From assembly GCF_000017505.1 (NCBI RefSeq), contig NC_009675.1, forward strand, positions 3,233,001 to 3,297,000: a DNA stretch of 64,000 nt. Reading direction: 5' to 3'. This document shows positions 15,398 through 26,273 of this stretch, piece after piece. Position numbers and translations under genes: made by a program. The notes under the pieces are model-generated. The model saw only the letters and a list, made by a program, of their open reading frames with translations. It did not search any database and was not told the origin of the DNA. Numbering within the stretch: the stretch's first letter is position 1; every line of letters begins with the position of its first letter. The DNA is from Anaeromyxobacter sp. Fw109-5. Lineage in GTDB: Bacteria; Myxococcota; Myxococcia; Myxococcales; Anaeromyxobacteraceae.

Positions 15398-15560
15398 GAA
15401 ATCACAGCGGTTTTCGAACCCCGTCCAAACAGGGGGCCACCAGGCCGCCGCCGGGCGGTGTTCGGGTCTCGAGGCCGCCTCTATCGGAAGCTTGGCCGGC
15501 GCGGCGCGCTGTGAGCCCGGCGGGCCAGTCGCAGAGAAGCAGTGACCACCAAGGAGAGAG

Positions 15561-15779
15561 ATGAGCGAGAAGGAAGCCGGTATCGAGGTGCAGGGCAGAG
15601 TGGAAGAGTCGAGCGGCAGCATGTACCGCGTGAAGCTCGATCAGGGCCCGATCGTACTGGCCTATCCGTCCGGCAAGATGAAGCGGTTCCGCATCCGCAT
15701 CATCACGGGCGACCGGGTGAAGGTTGAGCTGTCGCCGTACGACCTGACGCGCGGCCGCATCACCTATCGCGACAAGTAG
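15561..15779 (+). CDS. infA: Translation initiation factor IF-1
   Basis: 72 residues, the standard length. The start is ATG behind AAGGAGAGAG. The S1-like OB fold is clear: [20 protein letters not shown], then [20 protein letters not shown] and [16 protein letters not shown]. The last stretch is almost invariant in bacterial IF-1. IF-1 binds the 30S A site with IF-2 and IF-3 at initiation. The strand before SGKM reads GPIVLAYP in place of the common HKVLAHI, a mild divergence. Some genomes carry a second divergent IF-1; whether another copy exists here cannot be seen. Confidence 0.95.
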   Translation: MSEKEAGIEVQGRVEESSGSMYRVKLDQGPIVLAYPSGKMKRFRIRIITGDRVKVELSPYDLTRGRITYRDK

Positions 15780-15847
15780 CATCCACGAGCCGCCCGGACG
15801 ACCGTGGTTCGTCTCCGGCGCATCGACTCGAGCACGACGAAGCGATG

Positions 15848-15871
15848 GAGCCGGCGCGAGCCGGCTCGTTT
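15848..15871 (+). terminator. Terminator after infA
   Basis: GAGCCGGC (15848-15855) pairs perfectly with GCCGGCTC (15860-15867) around a GCGA loop, followed by GTTTCGTCT. It lies between the convergent infA and rsgA genes and may serve both. Confidence 0.6.
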
Positions 15872-15926
15872 CGTCTCGGCCGAGCGAGCGAGGTCGGTCG
15901 CGGCAGCCCGACCTCGCCCGCAGACC

Positions 15927-16976
15927 TCAGCGCCCCCGCTCGCGCGGCAGCCGGCGCAGCGCCTTCGAGACCGCCTTCCACCGCGCGCGCTCCACCCGCG
16001 CCGCGCCACCCTCGCGGCGCGCCGCCTGACGCTCGAGCTCGAGCGCGAGCTTGCGGTGGCTCTCGACGCGCGCGGCGTCGAGGTGCCCGTCGGCGATCGC
16101 CTCCCGGACGGCGCACCCGGGCTCGCTCCCGTGCGAGCAGTCCCTGAACCGGCAGCGCGCCGCGATCGCCGCGAGGTCCTCGAACGTCGCGTCGAGCCCG
16201 CTCGCGTCCCAGAGCCGCAGCTCGCGGATCCCCGGACCGTCCACCAGCGCGCCGCCGGCGGGGAGCAAGAAGAGCTCGCGGCCCGTCGTCGTGTGGACGC
16301 CCCGGTCGTCGGAGCCACGCACCGGCGCGGTGCGCTGCGCCTCGCGGCCGAGGAGCGCGTTCACGAGGGTGGACTTCCCCGCGCCGGAGGGGCCCACGAG
16401 GACGCCGGTCCGGTCCGAGCGCAGGCGCGCCGCGAGCGCGGCGACGCCCTCGCCGGTGAGCCCGGAGGCGACCTCGACCTCGACGGCGGGCGCAGCGCCG
16501 CGGGCCTCGGCGAGCGCCGCGGCGAGGTCCTCCGCCCGGTCCGGCTTCGTGAGGACGATCACCGGCTCCGCCCCGCCCGCATGCACCGCCGCGAGCGTCC
16601 GCTCGAGGCGGCGCGGGTTCGGGCCCTCGTCGAGCCCCTGCACGACGAACACGACGTCCACGTTGGCGGCGAGCACCTGCTCCGCGGTCGCTCCACCCGC
16701 GACGTTCCGGGAGAGCCAGGTGCGGCGCTCGAGGACGCGGGCGACGGTGCGATCGGGCCCGGGGGTCGCGACGACGAAGTCGCCCACCACCGGGAGGACG
16801 CCCTCGGCGCGCAGCCGGCCCGGGACGAGGACGGCATGGGCGCCGTCCGGAAACTGGACGAGGAGGCTGCGGCCGCGAGCCGCGACCGCGCGACCGACGA
16901 GGGACGACTGGAGCTCCTCCAGGGAGAGCTGCGAAGAGAAGAAGGGACCGAAGCCGATGAGCTCGGGACGAACCAC
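15927..16976 (-). CDS. rsgA: Ribosome small-subunit-dependent GTPase
   Basis: 349 residues, GTG start. It is a circularly permuted GTPase that assists late 30S assembly. An N-terminal OB domain (residues 25-90) precedes the G domain in the order G4-G5-G1-G2-G3: VIVLTKPDRAEDL is G4, EVASGLTGEGVAAL is G5, and VLVGPSGAGKSTLVNALLG is the Walker A loop. VHTTTGRELFLLP and LVDGPGIREL are the switch regions. The C-terminal zinc site is CRFRDCSHGSEPGCAV. G4 reads TKPD instead of NKxD, a change seen in many RsgA proteins. It is convergent with infA, another 30S-related function. Confidence 0.95.
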   Translation of the reverse strand: MVRPELIGFGPFFSSQLSLEELQSSLVGRAVAARGRSLLVQFPDGAHAVLVPGRLRAEGVLPVVGDFVVATPGPDRTVARVLERRTWLSRNVAGGATAEQVLAANVDVVFVVQGLDEGPNPRRLERTLAAVHAGGAEPVIVLTKPDRAEDLAAALAEARGAAPAVEVEVASGLTGEGVAALAARLRSDRTGVLVGPSGAGKSTLVNALLGREAQRTAPVRGSDDRGVHTTTGRELFLLPAGGALVDGPGIRELRLWDASGLDATFEDLAAIAARCRFRDCSHGSEPGCAVREAIADGHLDAARVESHRKLALELERQAARREGGAARVERARWKAVSKALRRLPRERGR

Positions 16977-17299
16977 GGAGTACCTCGAAAGCGCGAGTGA
17001 CGGACGAGATCCGCGCCCCCTCGGCTGAGGTGGCGGGATCCGGACGGGCGCGCGTCACCTGCCGTTCGGCAGGCGGACGCGGCGACTCGGGCTAGCGGGC
17101 ACGATCCACGGCTCCGGAATAAACCGGAAGCGGGTGCGCAGGCAAGTGGCGCGCGCGGGGAGGTCGCAACCCCACCCCCGCGGCGTGCGCCCTCGGCTCG
17201 CCGAGACTCGGCGCCGCCGCAGGGACCGGTGGAAAATGGACAATCCCCCGGCAGCGCCGGGGGATTGTCGTGGAGTGACTCTCTGGTTGACGGGCTGTT
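16977..17299. other. Intergenic region with a strong hairpin
   Basis: About 320 bases between rsgA (leading leftwards) and the end of the Cys-rich gene. Apart from the perfect hairpin at 17241-17267 I see no gene or promoter motif that can be supported. Confidence 0.4.
17241..17267 (-). terminator. Terminator of the Cys-rich secreted protein gene
   Basis: A perfect 12-bp stem, CAATCCCCCGGC with GCCGGGGGATTG, encloses AGC. On the minus strand it is followed by TCCATTTTCC, a T-rich run, and lies 33 bases after the stop codon of the Cys-rich gene. Confidence 0.75.
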
Positions 17300-19225
17300 C
17301 TACTGACAGACCGCCGCGGCGATGCAGAGGCTATCGCTCTTGACGGTTCCCTCCGGGCACCCGGAAAGCTGACAGCTGGAGGTGGCGGCATTGAAGGCGC
17401 TTCCCGCCTGGCAGGCCGCGCCGGAACAGCTGCCGGTGCCGATCTGGAGGCCGAATCCCGCCGGGCAGGACCAGGGCCCCACGTACTGGAGGGTCTCGGG
17501 GTCCCAGCCGAACCCGGGGAGCGGATCGGGGGAGGTGCAGCCCTCCTCGTAATAGCCGTAGCTCCCGCCCTGCGGGCAGGCGGAGTTCAGGACGCCGGCG
17601 CAGACATGGGTGCCGACGTCGAGGATGTATCCCGGCGGGCAGGTCGGAGCGACGGGGCTGACCTGCGGAGCGAAGTCGCACTGGGTGGTGCTGTTGTTGT
17701 ACGTCTGCCCGGCTGCGCAGGCCGGAGCGGCCGCGGCTTCGCACTTGCTGGTGGTCGCGTTGATCGTCGTCCCTGCCGGGCAGCTCGCCGTCACCATCGG
17801 GCCGGAGCAGCTGCCGTCCCAGGTGTTGACGGAATAGGCCGGCGGGCAGGCCCACGGCCCGATGTACAGGCCGGTCTCGTTGTCCCAGCCGAACCCGGGG
17901 AGCGGATCGGCGGAGGTGCAGGTCTGCTCGTAATACCCCCAGGTGCCGCCCTGGGTGCAGGAGGAGCTGGGCGCTCCGACGCAATCGAGGCCGTTGAAGA
18001 GGTAGCCCTCGGGACAGCTGTCGGCCGGGGTGAACGTGGCCGGGATCTCGCACTTGTCGCTGTAGCCGTTGTACGTGTGACCGCTCGCGCAGGGAGAGAG
18101 GTTCGCGGCCTCGCACTTACCGTAGAAGGGGTCGAAGCTGGAGCCGGCAGGGCAAGTCAAGGTGCTGGCCGCGACGGGAGCAGGGGCCTCACACGCGAGG
18201 GTGGCCGAGTCGTACACCTGACCTGCCGGGCAGGCCGCGCCGGAACAGCTGCCGGTGCCGATCTCGAGGCCGAACCCCGCCGGGCAGGACCAGGGCCCCA
18301 CGTACTGGAGGGTCTCGGGGTCCCAGCCGAACCCGGGGAGCGGATCGGGGGAGGTGCAGCCCTCCTCGTAATAGCCGTAGCTCCCGCCCTGCGGGCAGGC
18401 GGAGTTCATGCCGCCGGCGCACACGTTGGTGTCGGCGACGAGGACGTGGCCCGGCGGGCAGGTGGAGGCGTCGGCGCTGACGAGCGGAGCGAATTCGCAC
18501 TGGGTCGTGCTGTGGTTGTACGTCTGCCCGGCGGCGCAGACCGCCGCGGCAGCGGCCTCGCACTTGTTGGTGCGCGCGTTGATGGTGCTGCCCGCAGGGC
18601 AGCTCGCCGTCACCATCGGTCCGGAGCAGCTGCCGTCCCAGGTGTTGACGGAATAGGCCGGCGGGCAGGCCCACGGCCCGATGTACAGGCCGGTCTCGTC
18701 GTCCCAGCCGAACCCCGGGAGCGGGTCGGCGGAGGCGCAGGTCTGCTCGTAGTAGCCCCAGTAGCCGCCCTGGGTGCAAGCGGAGTCGGGCGCTCCCAGG
18801 CACTTGTCGAGGGTCGCGTCGAAGGCATATCCCTCCGGACAGCTGGCGGCCGGAGTGAACGTGGCCGGGATCTCGCACTTGTCGCTGTAGCCGTTGTACG
18901 TGTAGCCGCTCGGGCAGGGAGAGAGATTCGCGGTCTCGCACTTGCCGAAGAAGGCGTTGAAGCTGCTGCCGGCCGGGCAGGTCGCCGAGCTCGTCGTGGC
19001 AGGGGCAGACGCTTCGCACTGGCTGGAGCTCGTGCTGTAAGCGTACCCCGGCAGACAAGCGTGGAAATCCCCCTCGCACCGGTCGGCCGCGACGTCGAGC
19101 GTCGTGCCCGACGGGCAGACGGCGGTGGACGGGGGCGGGCAGGCACCCTCGGCGGCGCCGGGCTGCAGGGCAAGGAAGCAGCAGATCACGGACGCCAGAC
19201 CAGGCACAACGAATCTTCGGTTCAT
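17300..19225 (-). CDS. Secreted Cys-rich protein with internal duplication
   Basis: 641 residues from an ATG at 19225; an in-frame ATG 11 codons upstream is possible. The signal peptide is MNRRFVVPGLASVICCFLAL, cleaved near GAAEGA. The rest is a chain of short cysteine modules of the type CPAGSSFNAFFGKCE, CPSGYTYNGYSDKCE and CPPGHVLVADTNVCAG. Aromatic linkers such as GGYWGYYEQTC and DPLPGFGWDDETGLYIGPW separate them. About 275 residues are duplicated almost exactly, so the protein is two long repeats plus a tail. No enzyme motif is seen; it looks like a disulfide-stapled adhesin, matrix or cell-surface structural protein. I do not recognise a named family. A strong terminator follows. Confidence 0.8.
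   Translation of the reverse strand: MNRRFVVPGLASVICCFLALQPGAAEGACPPPSTAVCPSGTTLDVAADRCEGDFHACLPGYAYSTSSSQCEASAPATTSSATCPAGSSFNAFFGKCETANLSPCPSGYTYNGYSDKCEIPATFTPAASCPEGYAFDATLDKCLGAPDSACTQGGYWGYYEQTCASADPLPGFGWDDETGLYIGPWACPPAYSVNTWDGSCSGPMVTASCPAGSTINARTNKCEAAAAAVCAAGQTYNHSTTQCEFAPLVSADASTCPPGHVLVADTNVCAGGMNSACPQGGSYGYYEEGCTSPDPLPGFGWDPETLQYVGPWSCPAGFGLEIGTGSCSGAACPAGQVYDSATLACEAPAPVAASTLTCPAGSSFDPFYGKCEAANLSPCASGHTYNGYSDKCEIPATFTPADSCPEGYLFNGLDCVGAPSSSCTQGGTWGYYEQTCTSADPLPGFGWDNETGLYIGPWACPPAYSVNTWDGSCSGPMVTASCPAGTTINATTSKCEAAAAPACAAGQTYNNSTTQCDFAPQVSPVAPTCPPGYILDVGTHVCAGVLNSACPQGGSYGYYEEGCTSPDPLPGFGWDPETLQYVGPWSCPAGFGLQIGTGSCSGAACQAGSAFNAATSSCQLSGCPEGTVKSDSLCIAAAVCQ
17331..18982. repeat. 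Two imperfect tandem copies of about 826 bp inside the Cys-rich gene
   Basis: Copy one spans about 18157-18982 and copy two about 17331-18156. Long stretches are identical, for example around the GFGWDPETLQYVGPW codons (18290-18400 versus 17470-17580). The copies differ by small indels in the linkers. This indicates a gene-internal duplication. Confidence 0.7.
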
Positions 19226-19609
19226 ACTCGCTCCGTCCCTTGGTTCCCGGGACATCACTCACCGTTACCGTCATACGAAGCGCAGAGAAGCCTCGCGCTT
19301 CACCCTTGGTTACGCTTCACGTCGACGTCGTGTTCAGCCGGTTCGCGTCCACGGACACGGTTGGAGCGATGCGGGCGATGCCCAGCCGCGCTGCGTTTGC
19401 GATCCGTCCGAGCGGTGGCTGGCAGTGAACACCCCGCGAACGAGCCTGTCGCCCCCCAACGGAGGCATTTGCTTGCTGATACCTGTCGTCAACATGCGCT
19501 GACGGCGAAATCGACGCCGCGCCGTTGATCTCGATCACGGGCGCCAGCGCCGGTGGAGCAGGCCTCGCGGCGCCGCTCCCCCATGATCACCTTCCGTGAA
19601 AGCGTGACC
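19226..19609. other. Intergenic region, no gene seen
   Basis: 384 bases, less GC-rich than average around 19260-19420. It lies upstream of the Cys-rich gene and should hold its promoter. No -35/-10 pair is convincing, and short frames on both strands lack recognisable products. Confidence 0.35.
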
Positions 19610-20230
19610 TCAGGGGGCGTCGCCGTGAAGCGCCGCCGCCCCGACCACGCGCCCGGCGACGAGGCGCACCCGCCACACGCCGCCGTTCGGGATGAAGCGC
19701 GGCGGCGCGACCTGCGCGGGCCCCGGGCAGGCGCCGAGGGCGGCGGCGAGGAACGCCCGCATCACGCCGCCGTGGGTCACGAGCACGGCCGGCGACTCGA
19801 GGCGCCCGGCGGCCCGCTCGATCGCCGGGAGGACGCGCGCGAGCAGCGCGTCCGTGGACTCGCCGGCGGGCGGCGGCGCGCGCGGATCGGAGACGTGGCG
19901 CGCCCACTCCTCCGGAAATCGCGCCTCGCACTCTCCCCGGGTGAGGCCCTCCCAGAGCCCGTAGGCGCGCTCGCGCAGGTCCGCGTCCACGAACGCGATG
20001 CGGAGCCCGAGCGCCTCGCCCACGATCTCGGCGGTGCCGCGCGCGCGGCAGAGGTCGCTCGTCGCGATCGCGCGGACACCCTCGGGGCGCAGCCGAGCGG
20101 CGAGCGCGGCCGCCTGCGCCCGGCCCGTCGCGTTGAGCGGCACGTCCGTCTGGCCCTGCCACCGCCCGGCGGCGTTCCAGTCCGTCTCACCGTGCCGCAC
20201 GAGGAGCAGGTGTCGTTCGGTCGGCGCCAT
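19610..20230 (-). CDS. Histidine phosphatase family protein (phosphoglycerate-mutase fold)
   Basis: 206 residues, ATG at 20230. The phosphate-pocket motif is [20 protein letters not shown], with the phospho-accepting His in [18 protein letters not shown] holds the second Arg, [13 protein letters not shown] the acid and [15 protein letters not shown] the second catalytic His. These are all four hallmarks. Members include cobalamin-pathway CobC, cofactor-dependent phosphoglycerate mutase and broad phosphatases; length and the QGQTDVPLN segment fit CobC/GpmB-like enzymes. No cobalamin genes are adjacent, so the substrate is unknown. Confidence 0.9.
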   Translation of the reverse strand: MAPTERHLLLVRHGETDWNAAGRWQGQTDVPLNATGRAQAAALAARLRPEGVRAIATSDLCRARGTAEIVGEALGLRIAFVDADLRERAYGLWEGLTRGECEARFPEEWARHVSDPRAPPPAGESTDALLARVLPAIERAAGRLESPAVLVTHGGVMRAFLAAALGACPGPAQVAPPRFIPNGGVWRVRLVAGRVVGAAALHGDAP

Positions 20231-20523
20231 CGGAGGAACGTTTACGCGACCCGGGCGGGAACGCCAACGCCGCGGGGCGCTTCCGGCGCGCCGAGTTGCG
20301 AAATGGCACCGGTTGTGCCAGGGTGCGCGCGCGCGACGCCGTCGAGGTGGGTGAACGTCGCGCATTTCCGCACCCGTCGGCGCGCTGGCGAAGAAATTCC
20401 GGCGACGCGCGACGGGTTCGAGACGAGCGGCGTACTGGCTGGCCCGAGGGTGGCCGGCGACCGGCGCCGCGCACCGATTCGCCCATCATTTGCTCGGTCC
20501 GCCCCCGCGGGTGGAGGTACGAC

Positions 20524-22611
<2,088 letters not shown>

Positions 22612-22628
22612 GATCCCGTGCGGCGTCC

Positions 22629-23921
22629 ATGATCCGGAAGGAAGCGATCCTTCAGAGCCCGCTGCGGCTCCTCGACCGCTCGATCCGCGGCGGGCTCGGG
22701 AGGGGTCACCTGGGCGTGATCATGGCGCCGGCGGGCGTCGGCAAGTCCGCCTGCCTCGTGCAGCTCGGGCTCGACGCCCTGCTGCGCGAGCGGCCGGTCC
22801 TCCACGTCGCGATCGGGCAGTCCGTGGAGCACGTCTCCGCGAGGTACGACGCGCTCTTCGACGATCTCGCCGAGCGCGTCGACCTGGCCGACCGGCGGGG
22901 CGTGCGCCAGCTCGTCGCCCGCCGGCGCCTCATCTGGGCGTCGGTGGAGCGCGCCTTCAGCGCGAGGGGGCTCGACGAGGCGGTGGCTGCGTTCCAGGCG
23001 CACCTCGGGGCCGGGCCCCACGCCATCCTCGTGGACGGCTTCGACTGGGAAGCGGCCGGGTGCGCCGCGACGGTCCGCGCGATCAAGGCGAGCGCGGCGC
23101 GCGTCGGCGCCGAGCTGTGGATGACCGCGCGCGACGCGCTGTGCCGCGAGCTCGGGCGCGGCCCCCCCCTCGCCTCCCGGTCGGACGACTGCGCCGCGCT
23201 CGTCGACGTCGGCATCCTCCTCGAGCCCCACGGACCGCACGCCCGGCTGACGCTGGTGAAGGACTTCGAGCGGTTCCCCGAGACCGACGTCGCGCTCGTG
23301 CTCGAGGGCGGCAGCCTGCGGCTGCCAGGCGACGAGGACGCGCCGCCGTCGATGGAGCGCTCCCCTGAGGAGTTCACGCTGCTCGGGAGCGGGTCGCCGG
23401 GGGCCGAGGAGGAGTTCGGCGCCTGCGCCGAGCGATGGGGCGTCCGCGAGGTGAACTTCTCGTTCGCCGACCGTCACGAGCTCGCCCGCACGCGCGGCCT
23501 CGTCGAGCTGAGCGAGGACGAGCTCAGGGTGGGCGAGGTCAGCGGCGCCTACATGAAGGCGCACCTCCATCGCGCGCCACCGGAGTCGCCGGAGCTGCGG
23601 CGCGTGCTCCAGGCCATCTGGCACCAGGTGAGCGCTGCGGGCGAGGTGTTCTTCGTCGGCGCCGTGAACCCCGACAAGACGGCCCACGGGGGGACCGGCT
23701 GGGCGGTCGAGCTGGCTCGACACTGGGAGAAGCCGGTCCACCTGTTCGACCAGGAGCGGGGGCGCTGGCTCCGGTGGGACGAGCGCGACTGGGTCGCCGA
23801 GGAGGCGCCCGTCATCACGCGCGAGCGGTTCGCGGGCTGCGGCACGCGCGCCCTGACCGAGGACGGCCGCGCGGCGATCCGCGCGCTGTTCGAGCTGAGC
23901 TTCGGGGCTCCGCGTTCCTAG
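22629..23921 (+). CDS. P-loop ATPase fused to a SLOG-like nucleotide-binding domain
   Basis: 430 residues, only 17 bases after the EF-G stop, so probably co-transcribed. Residues 20-235 form a RecA/KaiC-like ATPase: Walker A is APAGVGKS at 33-40, Walker B is AILVDGFDW at 132-140. Sensor-like WMTARDALCREL and VKDFERFPETDVALVLEGG follow, as in DnaB/KaiC-type folds. Residues 250-430 start TLLGSGSPGAEEEFGACAER. They contain FFVGAVNPDKTAHGGTGWAV and HLFDQERGRWLRWD, suggesting a Rossmann-like SLOG/lysine-decarboxylase-type fold that binds nucleotide derivatives. That second assignment rests on motif shape only. I do not recognise a named family for the whole protein; the neighbour suggests a link to translation or stress signalling. 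Confidence 0.7.
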   Translation: MIRKEAILQSPLRLLDRSIRGGLGRGHLGVIMAPAGVGKSACLVQLGLDALLRERPVLHVAIGQSVEHVSARYDALFDDLAERVDLADRRGVRQLVARRRLIWASVERAFSARGLDEAVAAFQAHLGAGPHAILVDGFDWEAAGCAATVRAIKASAARVGAELWMTARDALCRELGRGPPLASRSDDCAALVDVGILLEPHGPHARLTLVKDFERFPETDVALVLEGGSLRLPGDEDAPPSMERSPEEFTLLGSGSPGAEEEFGACAERWGVREVNFSFADRHELARTRGLVELSEDELRVGEVSGAYMKAHLHRAPPESPELRRVLQAIWHQVSAAGEVFFVGAVNPDKTAHGGTGWAVELARHWEKPVHLFDQERGRWLRWDERDWVAEEAPVITRERFAGCGTRALTEDGRAAIRALFELSFGAPRS

Positions 23922-23954
23922 GCAGTCGCGTCCGCCGGCGGGCACCGCGCGGGC

Positions 23955-24089
23955 TCACTCGTCCAGTCCGTCGAGCGCGCCGTCCGTCTCCTGCTCGCGG
24001 GAAACGAGGTCGAAGAGCTCGTCCTGGGGCCTCGCGGTGCAGTGACCGGTCTCGAGCTGTTCCAGGTCGGCATCGAAGTCTGCGTCCAT
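23955..24089 (-). CDS. Small acidic protein, function unknown
   Basis: 44 residues starting at an ATG behind GGAGAGGGGCG. The product, MDADFDADLEQLETGHCTAR plus PQDELFDLVSREQETDGALD and GLDE, is strongly acidic and has one Cys. The residue use differs from the Arg/Pro/Ala-rich shadows seen elsewhere, and the ribosome binding site is good, so I think it is real. No family is recognised. Confidence 0.45.
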   Translation of the reverse strand: MDADFDADLEQLETGHCTARPQDELFDLVSREQETDGALDGLDE

Positions 24090-24252
24090 CGCCCCTCTCC
24101 GTGGTGGGGCGGCCACCGCGCTCGCTCGTCGCGCGCGGCGCGCCGCCGTCTCCACGGATGACCGGGACCGCGGTCAGAGCTGACCGGGGCGGCCTGAACG
24201 TGACCGGAGGGAACCACCCGGCCCAACGTTCCCCTCGAGGACCCCCCGTGCC

Positions 24253-26019
24253 TCAGAGATCGATGACCACGTCTCCGGTGGGCCTCGAGCAACAGATGAG
24301 CACGCTGCCGGGCGCGGGGGGATCGAGTGGTTCGGGGTCGTAGGCCACGGAGCCCGAGATGAGCCCGCTCTGACAGTTGTGGCAGACGCCCGTGCGGCAC
24401 GACCACCTCGCTGGCACGTCGCAGGCCTCCGCGAGCTCGAGCAGGGAGCCGCGCGACGGGCTCCACCGAACGGCGAGCCCGCTCCGGGCGAACGAGACGA
24501 GCGGTCCCGAGCCGGCCGGCCCGAGGGGTGGGTGTGGCGTGCGGGCAGCAGCGGGCGCGATCCCAGGCGTCATCGATTCGCCGGGCCCGAACACCTCCGT
24601 ATGGATCCGCGCCCGTGAGACCCCCCACCCCGCCAGGCCGGCGGTCAGGTCGCTCAGGAACGCGGGAGGGCCGCACAGGTAGAAGTCCGCATCGCGGGGA
24701 ACCCCCACCTCCTCGAGGGCGGCGACGGTGAGACGTCCGGGAGCGTCGAAGTCGGTCCCGGGCACGTCCTCCGGGCGCGGCCGGCTGTAGCGGACGTGAG
24801 AGTGCCCGCCGGGGAGCGCGCGTACCAGGCCGCGGGACTCCTCGCGAAACGGGTGATCGTCGCGGTTGCGTCCGCCGAACAGCCACCACACCTCCCGCCG
24901 CGAGCGCTCCATGGCCAGCACGTGGAGCATCGCCAGCACCGGGGTCGCTCCCACCCCGGCGCCGAGCAGGACGACGGGCCCCTCGCCATCACGTAACGTG
25001 AACGTCCCCCGAGGCGCGCTCACCTCCAGCAGGTCGCCTACGCGAGCGCGCTCGCACAGATAGGCGCTCGCCACTCCATGCGGCTCGCGCTTGACGCTGA
25101 CGCGGTATCGCTCGAGGCTCGGCGCACCGGAGAGCGAGTAGCTGCGCAGCAGGGGAGGCCCTCCCGGAGCGGGCCGAAGCCGCAACACCACGAACTGCCC
25201 ACCCAGCGCCCGCGCGAGGGAGCTCCCGTCGGCGGGCTCGAGCTCGATGGACACCACGCTGCCGCTCTCCGGCGTGATGCGGGCGATACGGAGCGGGCGG
25301 AAGCCCGGCCAGGCCGGTGCCGGCGACGACGGAGGGTCCAGCCCAGGGTTGCCCGCCGGCGCCCCTGTGGCCGCCCCCGCGTGGTCGAGCATGGCCTGGA
25401 AGGATCCTCTCCAGCCCGGGCTCAGCGCCGGGATGCGGAGCGCCCGCTCCAGATCCGCGCGGAGGTGGCCCGGCAGGTAGAGGAGCGCGTTCACCCGCGC
25501 AACGGTCATGCGCTCCGGGCCGTCCGCCACCTTCGCGATCTCGTCGCCCGCCGCGACGTCGCCCTCCTGGAGCACGCGCAGGTAGAAGCCGGGCCTGCCG
25601 CTCGAGACGAGGAGCGCCGGCATCCGGGGGTCGTCCATGCGTATGCCGACGCGGTAGCAGGTCACGCGCGGCTGCGTCACCTCGAAGATCGCGCCCCCGA
25701 TGCGATACCGGTCGCCGATGCACACCTCGTCATCGGGCAGGCCGTCGACGGTGAAGTTCTCGCCGAACTGCCCGAAGGTGAAGCCCCCTCGACCGAGCTC
25801 CTTCTCCCAGAACCGGTAGGAGGCGAGCTGGTAGACGAGCACCGCTCGCTGCTCTCCCCCGTGGCCAGCCAGGTCGCCCTGCCGGTCGCCGTCGATGTTG
25901 AGCCGTCTCACCATGCGCCGCCCCGCCACGGGCGCCTTCCAGACCGACGTGTGAACGGTCTGGCCTTGCCATGCGAGGTCACGGGGCACGCCCACGTTCA
26001 CTGACAGCAATCGCGGCAC
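24253..26019 (-). CDS. MOSC domain - ferredoxin-NAD(P) reductase - 2Fe-2S ferredoxin fusion
   Basis: 588 residues from a GTG at 26019 behind TCGGAGGACCCG; the frame is open further upstream without plausible protein. Residues 1-170 are a YiiM-like MOSC domain (RRLNIDGDRQGDLAGHGGEQ, then FGENFTVDGL) with the expected Cys in QPRVTCYRVG. Residues 225-460 are a flavin reductase: RSYSLSG binds the isoalloxazine, VVLLGAGVGATPVLAML binds NAD(P), and FYLCGPPAFL closes the site. Residues 505-588 are a plant-type ferredoxin with CDVPARWSCRTGVCHNC and the distal Cys in SVLICCSRP. Such fusions are thought to reduce N-hydroxylated or molybdenum-cofactor-related substrates; the true one is unknown. Confidence 0.92.
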   Translation of the reverse strand: MPRLLSVNVGVPRDLAWQGQTVHTSVWKAPVAGRRMVRRLNIDGDRQGDLAGHGGEQRAVLVYQLASYRFWEKELGRGGFTFGQFGENFTVDGLPDDEVCIGDRYRIGGAIFEVTQPRVTCYRVGIRMDDPRMPALLVSSGRPGFYLRVLQEGDVAAGDEIAKVADGPERMTVARVNALLYLPGHLRADLERALRIPALSPGWRGSFQAMLDHAGAATGAPAGNPGLDPPSSPAPAWPGFRPLRIARITPESGSVVSIELEPADGSSLARALGGQFVVLRLRPAPGGPPLLRSYSLSGAPSLERYRVSVKREPHGVASAYLCERARVGDLLEVSAPRGTFTLRDGEGPVVLLGAGVGATPVLAMLHVLAMERSRREVWWLFGGRNRDDHPFREESRGLVRALPGGHSHVRYSRPRPEDVPGTDFDAPGRLTVAALEEVGVPRDADFYLCGPPAFLSDLTAGLAGWGVSRARIHTEVFGPGESMTPGIAPAAARTPHPPLGPAGSGPLVSFARSGLAVRWSPSRGSLLELAEACDVPARWSCRTGVCHNCQSGLISGSVAYDPEPLDPPAPGSVLICCSRPTGDVVIDL

Positions 26020-26273
26020 CGGGTCCTCCGAGGCCTTCGCCACCTGGGCGCCTGCTCCTCGCCTGGCCTGGGCTCCAGGCGAACGGACAGGGCTTCGGTG
26101 GCCCTGGCCACTCCCTCCGAACGGACTGTCGTTGATGAATTGGCCTGGAGGGTTCAACGGCCGCGCGGGGTGCCGCGACGGGACGCGCTGGACCGAGGCC
26201 TCGACGCCTCCTCCCGCCACACGAGCGAGCCGCGAGCGTCCTCCGCGCGCGCGCCGCCGGCGAGCGCCCGCCC

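Larger units (their letters stand above)
15135..15560. other. Intergenic region containing a third tmRNA-end copy
   Basis: 426 bases with no supported gene. It contains the degenerate attachment copy at 15377-15397, a promoter-like pair just before it, and the leader of infA. It marks the boundary between the accessory block and core genes. Confidence 0.45.
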
